64,000 nt of DNA from Candidatus Laterigemmans baculatus (lineage in GTDB: Bacteria; Planctomycetota; Planctomycetia; Pirellulales; Pirellulaceae), in NCBI RefSeq assembly GCF_010367455.1, contig NZ_WRPR01000126.1, forward strand, positions 1-64,000. The letters are read 5' to 3'. The notes beneath the pieces are model-generated. The model was not told the origin of the DNA. It saw only the letters and a list, made by a program, of their open reading frames with translations, and made no database searches. Made by a program: the position numbers and the translations under genes. Position 1 is the first letter of the stretch, and every line of letters begins with the position of its first letter. Below are positions 59,908 to 64,000 of this stretch, piece by piece.

Positions 59908-60157
59908 GCGCGAGTTTGTTCCAGTGAAGAAGCGATGGGTTGTCAGTAATGGCAGAAATCCCCGAGCCCCAGGGGATCACGCGTAAGTCGTCGGTCAGAG
60001 GAGTAAGATCGCCGTCCACTTGGCGACGCCATCGCCGCTCCTCAATGAAGAGGCTTTCGTGGTGAGGAGCTCAGATGCGGCGTTGGTGGTCTCGTGACTC
60101 CGGCGCCGGTTGCGGCTCGCGAATGGTCGTGAGTGCCCGACTTTGTTTCAATGACAA
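59908..60157. other. Spacer between the trypsin and GTPase genes
   Basis: No gene is supported in these 250 bases. It is the only sizeable gap in the eight-gene set, so it may hold an internal promoter; the trypsin gene could then be expressed separately. No clear hairpin terminator is seen. Confidence 0.45.
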
Positions 60158-62029
60158 CTACTGACCTCGGAGTAGTCCTCTCTCACAATCCGGACAGTCG
60201 GCACCCCCCTTGCCAGAGCAGACGGTGCATTTGAGCCGAACCACCTCCTCTCCGTAGACTGGGCCCGTTTTCCCTGGGGCGACCATCGCCCGTCCCACGA
60301 CCACCTTCTTCTTCGCGGTGACGGCGCCACGGTTGCATCGCGAATTTCGGCAGTCAAGGAAGCCCACTCCGTTGCAGCGAGAGCACCACAGTTCTGGCAA
60401 GATGCCCGTTGGAGGCTGCAGTCTCGACGCCGGTTCCGGGCTCGCAGTTGGGGCTCGCCCCGCAGACGGTGCCGGCCCACGCGGGGTATCCCCGTACACG
60501 AGAACGCAGAAGATAGAAGATCGGTACCGCTCTACGATCTCCTGCTTGCTCAGATGCTGGCCCGGCGGACCAGGTTGGGCGAGCGAAATTTGAGGTGCGG
60601 TTGCCGCAAGCCATTTGCGAGCCTCCAGGCCGAACACGCCGATGCCGCGTTTTTCGTCCGTCAGCAAGCTGTCGATGGTGCCGTTCCCCAAGCTTCTCGC
60701 GGTGGCGACTCCCACCGCCGATCCGTCGAGTCCGAATATCGGTCCACCACTGTTGCCAGAGTCGATCTTGGCGTCCGTCCACAACTCGCGGGTTACGGGG
60801 TGGATTTTGTTCAGTAAGCCGCCGCTCACCGTCAGCGAAGCGCCGAATCGCTGCGGGTCGGGGTACCCGCAGATCAGCAGATCGCTGCCTTCCGTCGGTT
60901 GGGAGAGACAAAATGGAACTGGAGGAACATTGAGTCCATCGACTCGCAGGAGGGCGAGATCCGGTCCTCCAGGCGATGCGAGAATCACCTCCGAAGCGAG
61001 GAGTGGCTTACCGCTGGTGACGGACGGTGAATGGCCCTCGTTCCAGACCGCCAGCGCTTGCGTCCGCGTTGTTTTCTCCGCCACGTGCCGGTTAGTCATC
61101 ACCCAATTGGGCGCGATGACGAAACCGCTTCCACTGCTCAGTAGTTCTAAGCCCTTCAAGCTTGTCGGGAGCGGCAGTTCGCTCGGCTCAGTTGCACCGG
61201 CGGATGAGGTTTGCGTTTCGGCCGCGGGTGCTGTGCTGTCGGTGAGGTAGAAGAAAAAAGGCGGAAGTGCATCGATCTCGTGCCGCGAGGAAACGTTCGC
61301 GCTTTTCAGACGGAGTTCACTGAGCTTAGCGGAGTTGATTGCCAGCCGACTGCCTGTCTCCGCAGCTTTCTCCGAAAGCAGTCTCGCGTTATGGATGAGA
61401 ACGCCATGCGCTGATGCTGACTCGAGTTCCAGGGCCTTGAGCAAGAGGACGGCTGCGGTGGACCCTCGGTTTTCCTTGATTTCGCAGACGGCCTGGTTGT
61501 TCAGCACGGAAACGAGGGTCTCGTGATGGCGCTCGGGGAAGTTCTCACGCTGGGCCTCGATACGGCGTTCAACTTCCGCCAAGATTGCCCGCGCCTTGCG
61601 CGGTTCGTTTTCGATCGCGGCCGCGGAAACGGCCGCGTACAGCCCAGGGATAGGGCTGGAGGAAAGCTGGTTGTGGATTGCAACGAAGGTTCCGAAGGAC
61701 GTTGCTGACCGCTTCAGGAGTTCACCGGCGGGAACTTCGCACAACTCCACCGATTGTCGGTCGTCCGCGTCGAACAGCCGCAGCTCGAGCCACAGGACGT
61801 CGTCTTGGGACAGCCGTTGAATCGGCACCGTAACTTCGTCGCCTGTAGCTTTTCGTAGGGTGACGTTTCCGTCTGCTTGAGACACGTAGGAAGCGTCAAC
61901 GCTGAAGTTGCCGAAGCGGGCCTTCCACGTCCTGACCTCCGAGGTGTCCCCGTTCGCTTCCGCAGCGTGTGACGAGATGCTCCCAAAGCAGGAGAGCACG
62001 GAGCAGCAGATGAAAAATAGCCAGCGCAC
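60158..62029 (-). CDS. Secreted trypsin-like serine protease with SHD1 and DnaJ-like zinc domains, 623 aa
   Basis: A signal peptide (MRWLFFICCSVLSCFGSISS) is followed by an SHD1-type domain (about 32-86, TWKARFGNFSVDASYVSQAD). The protease domain has His in MTNRHVAEK (about 314), Asp in GGPDLALLRVDG (about 357) and Ser in DSGNSGGPIFG (about 427), a complete catalytic triad. After a Pro/Ser linker the C terminus has four DnaJ-type cysteine repeats: CSRCNGVG, CRNSRC, CTVCSGKG and CPDCERG (about 547-620), suggesting a zinc-binding substrate or partner domain. It acts outside the cytoplasm. It is the first gene of the operon, apart from its 250-bp gap to the GTPase gene. Confidence 0.85.
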   Translation of the reverse strand: MRWLFFICCSVLSCFGSISSHAAEANGDTSEVRTWKARFGNFSVDASYVSQADGNVTLRKATGDEVTVPIQRLSQDDVLWLELRLFDADDRQSVELCEVPAGELLKRSATSFGTFVAIHNQLSSSPIPGLYAAVSAAAIENEPRKARAILAEVERRIEAQRENFPERHHETLVSVLNNQAVCEIKENRGSTAAVLLLKALELESASAHGVLIHNARLLSEKAAETGSRLAINSAKLSELRLKSANVSSRHEIDALPPFFFYLTDSTAPAAETQTSSAGATEPSELPLPTSLKGLELLSSGSGFVIAPNWVMTNRHVAEKTTRTQALAVWNEGHSPSVTSGKPLLASEVILASPGGPDLALLRVDGLNVPPVPFCLSQPTEGSDLLICGYPDPQRFGASLTVSGGLLNKIHPVTRELWTDAKIDSGNSGGPIFGLDGSAVGVATARSLGNGTIDSLLTDEKRGIGVFGLEARKWLAATAPQISLAQPGPPGQHLSKQEIVERYRSSIFCVLVYGDTPRGPAPSAGRAPTASPEPASRLQPPTGILPELWCSRCNGVGFLDCRNSRCNRGAVTAKKKVVVGRAMVAPGKTGPVYGEEVVRLKCTVCSGKGGADCPDCERGLLRGQ

Positions 62030-62176
62030 TGGAGGGCCCCCGAATGGTAGTGTCCGAGGAAAGCAGTTTACACACGGGAGGTGTGTCGAAAAGCCCTTTC
62101 GGGGGGAAAAGTCGCTGTGGATCTCCGCGGCCCGTCCGTTCGTGATTCCTGCGCGGATTACTGCAGGAGCCCACGC

Positions 62177-62752
62177 CTAGCTCAGCGGCGTCTTCCTCTC
62201 GGAACCCGCTGAAAACGTCAGGTATTCGGCTGGCACGGCTTCGGTGAGCCAGACTCCGTTGGCCGACTGGTAGAACTCGTGGCCGGTCTCGTGCATTCGG
62301 GCGGCGGCCACGGTCAGGACGATCGGCTTGCCGCGACGCGAGCCGACCTTGGTGGCCGTAAGCTCGTCGGCAGAGAGGTGGACGTGGTTGCGAGACCGCT
62401 TGAGTAGGCCGTGCTTGCGGATTCCATCGAGGAAAGCTGCGACGGTCCCGTGGTAAAGAGCATCGGGCGGACTCGCCGGTTCCAGCTTCAGGTCGACCGC
62501 CGTGATCGAGTGACCCTGGTTGGCTCGAATGCGGAGCCCGTCGTCGCTGAGCGAGAACCGCTTCTTGTCGTTGGTCGCGACCACCTCATGCAGGAGTTCC
62601 AGCGTGAGCGAGTGCCCATGCTGGTTGCCCTTGTCGAGCAGCACAGCGATCCCGAGCCAGCCCTCCGGATCGAGCTGCACCCCGATCACCTCCGGCTTGT
62701 GCCGCAAGACAAGGCTGAGGAATTTGCTGGTGGAGACGAGTGACTTATTCAT
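62177..62752 (-). CDS. kptA: RNA 2'-phosphotransferase, Tpt1/KptA family, 191 aa
   Basis: The start MNKSLVSTSKFLSLVLRHKP contains the LSLVLRHxP motif. Then come GWLGIAVLL, RIRANQGHS, YHGTVAAFLDGIRKHG, HLS at about 130, and the ending GVWLTEAVPAEYL. These fit KptA, which removes an internal 2'-phosphate from RNA using NAD. Bacterial members are often without a tRNA-splicing partner, so their role is uncertain. Length is normal. The start ATG 62752 is preceded by AGAATCTCATG-like sequence without a strong binding site. It is downstream of the trypsin gene but not overlapping. Confidence 0.9.
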   Translation of the reverse strand: MNKSLVSTSKFLSLVLRHKPEVIGVQLDPEGWLGIAVLLDKGNQHGHSLTLELLHEVVATNDKKRFSLSDDGLRIRANQGHSITAVDLKLEPASPPDALYHGTVAAFLDGIRKHGLLKRSRNHVHLSADELTATKVGSRRGKPIVLTVAAARMHETGHEFYQSANGVWLTEAVPAEYLTFSAGSERKTPLS

Positions 62753-62976
62753 GAGATTCTGTTCGCTTCATGGGGTCTCGTGTCGTGCACCGCACGATTT
62801 TGGGCCACTTCGCTGATGCGGTCGAACGCTGCTTCTGCAAGCGGGGCGGAGGATCCACAGCCTCCGAACCGCCGCCTGACCGATTCCCGGCGACGCTGGT
62901 AAGCTGGTGCCGCTTCCCGCAGTTAGGCAGGGCACCGTTTCCCGTCGATCCCCCGGCTCATCGCAGGCCTTCATCT

Positions 62977-63204
62977 ATGGCATCGCTGACTGGTAAGTAC
63001 TTCCCACTGGCCGACGAACCGACTACCGAGGACCTGGTGCCTCTCGGAGTACCGGACAAGACGGGCGTGCGAGCAATGGCCACAGGGGATTCGAGGAAAC
63101 CGCGAAAGGGCGAATGGTACCTGTCGGGGGCGATCGTCGAAGCGTATCGCGCCCCAAGTGACCTCTCCAGTGAGTTCCACATTGCGAGACTGGTCGTAAT
63201 GTGA
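62977..63204 (+). CDS. Small conserved protein, 75 aa
   Basis: The start MASLTGKYFPLADEPTTEDL is chosen at ATG 62977; the longer frame upstream is low-quality sequence. The part RKPRKGEWYLSGAIVEAYRA then SDLSSEFHIARLV is a pattern I remember in small planctomycete proteins. It has no membrane segment. Unknown function; it lies between divergent kptA and the convergent peptidase gene. Confidence 0.6.
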   Translation: MASLTGKYFPLADEPTTEDLVPLGVPDKTGVRAMATGDSRKPRKGEWYLSGAIVEAYRAPSDLSSEFHIARLVVM

Positions 63205-63231
63205 GAATGCCGCCCGACAGCCCCGTAACCG

Positions 63232-64000
63232 CTACTTGAGCAGTCGCCGCATCGCGCCTGCGACGCCGAGGGTGACTTCGGTCATGCGGGCGTAGTCGAG
63301 GGTGTCGGGGGTGTCGGTTTCGAGGTGGTAGTTGGGATTCCGCAGGAAGCTGGTGTCGGTCAGCATCAGGGCCGGGTAGCCCTGGTCCCAAAAGGAGCTG
63401 TTGTCGCTGAGGCGGATTTCTTGGACCGTTTCCGGCAGGCAGATCGAAAACAGGGGCAGTCGCGTGGCTCGCTTGAAGCCGCGGCGGAAGGCCCAGGCCA
63501 GCTTCCATGACGGCGGGTTGCCGACGGCGGCCAAGAAGTTGCCGCGGCGAGGGAAGAAGCGGTGCAAGCGGGCGGGAATGGTCGCAGGGACTTGCTGCGA
63601 GCCGAGCTTGTCGCTGAAGTACCCGACCATCTCTAAGCAGAGCATGCCGACGATCCGGTCGCCTCGCTGCCGGCACTGGCTGGCGTGATGCTGGCTCCCC
63701 ATTTCGCCAAAGTTGAAGAAGAGCGGCTCCTCGCAAGCAAACGCGACGTAGCGTGCGGTCCGTCGGCCGTCATGGCTGTGGAGCAAACGGCTGACCTCCA
63801 GCAGGACCGCGATGGCCGAGGCGTTGTCGTCGGCTCCGGGCGTTGTGCTGACCGTGTCGTAATGGGCACCCAGCAGGACGATCTGGTCGGAGCGGCTTGT
63901 CCCCCTCTTCTCCACGATCAGATTTGTGGCCTGCTCGCCGAGGGCGACGTAGGACTCCCGCTCGACCTCAAAGCCGATCTCTCGCCACTGATTCTCGAGG
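63232..64000 (-). CDS. Peptidase M28-family aminopeptidase, partial
   Basis: The gene runs off the right edge; 256 codons are visible. The metal-binding segment HYDTVSTTPGADDNASAIAV (His and Asp ligands), FACEEPLFFNFGEMGSQHHA (catalytic Glu) and CLEMVGYF are M28 features. The end (RMTEVTLGVAGAMRRLLK) is complete. M28 enzymes are zinc aminopeptidases or carboxypeptidase-like peptidases. The N terminus, including any signal peptide, is outside the window, so location cannot be told. Confidence 0.85.
   Translation of the reverse strand, partial: LENQWREIGFEVERESYVALGEQATNLIVEKRGTSRSDQIVLLGAHYDTVSTTPGADDNASAIAVLLEVSRLLHSHDGRRTARYVAFACEEPLFFNFGEMGSQHHASQCRQRGDRIVGMLCLEMVGYFSDKLGSQQVPATIPARLHRFFPRRGNFLAAVGNPPSWKLAWAFRRGFKRATRLPLFSICLPETVQEIRLSDNSSFWDQGYPALMLTDTSFLRNPNYHLETDTPDTLDYARMTEVTLGVAGAMRRLLK

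Overview
The window looks like an accessory, defence-rich stretch of a planctomycete chromosome, probably of the Pirellula/Rhodopirellula/Gemmata kind. This is an inference from gene content: SHD1-type and GYF_2 domains, a DUF1257/DUF2997/AAA module, a phytanoyl-CoA dioxygenase-like protein and a secreted trypsin with DnaJ-like zinc motifs are a combination I associate with that phylum. No rRNA, tRNA or insertion sequence was recognised.

Layout. (1) 1-5121 is a chromosomal integron. A long tyrosine recombinase of the IntI type reads rightwards. To its left lie an attI-like junction and at least five cassettes read leftwards, separated by five attC-like palindromes of exactly 92 bp. Three cassettes are near-identical and carry no ordinary gene. 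(2) 5036-14253 is a run of small, tightly spaced, mostly + strand genes of mobile-element character: DUF1257, DUF2997, a Ycf46-like AAA ATPase, a possible DnaN-fold protein, a DUF3150-like protein and several small membrane proteins, punctuated by clear hairpin terminators. (3) 14742-16508 holds a TIR/nucleoside-deoxyribosyltransferase-like effector candidate and a PhyH-family dioxygenase.

(4) 16642-28613 holds a three-gene translationally coupled cassette (unknown protein, PLD-family protein, SNF2 helicase) and, divergently, a 1700-residue DUF4011/SF1 helicase with a C-terminal Vsr-like nuclease. (5) 28722-49398 is a complete BREX type 2 (Pgl) locus on the minus strand: a HTH protein, pglW, a GxxExxY protein, pglX, three small genes, pglY, pglZ, brxD and brxHI. 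Two families of dispersed palindromic repeats litter it, and six copies sit in frame inside pglX.

(6) 49584-62029 is an eight-gene minus-strand operon: secreted trypsin, zinc-ribbon TRAFAC-like GTPase, GAP1-like membrane protein with a long AEKAA helix, 963-residue membrane protein, double-GYF membrane protein, MotA/TolQ/ExbB-like channel and two ExbD/MotB-like single-pass proteins. I read it as a proton-motive-force-driven envelope machine under GTPase control. It resembles Zorya and GAP1/GTPase conflict systems in parts but matches neither, and it is my best candidate for an undescribed system. (7) 62177-64000 returns to ordinary genes: KptA, a small conserved protein and a truncated M28 peptidase.

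All family names were read from the translations by eye; no search was run.
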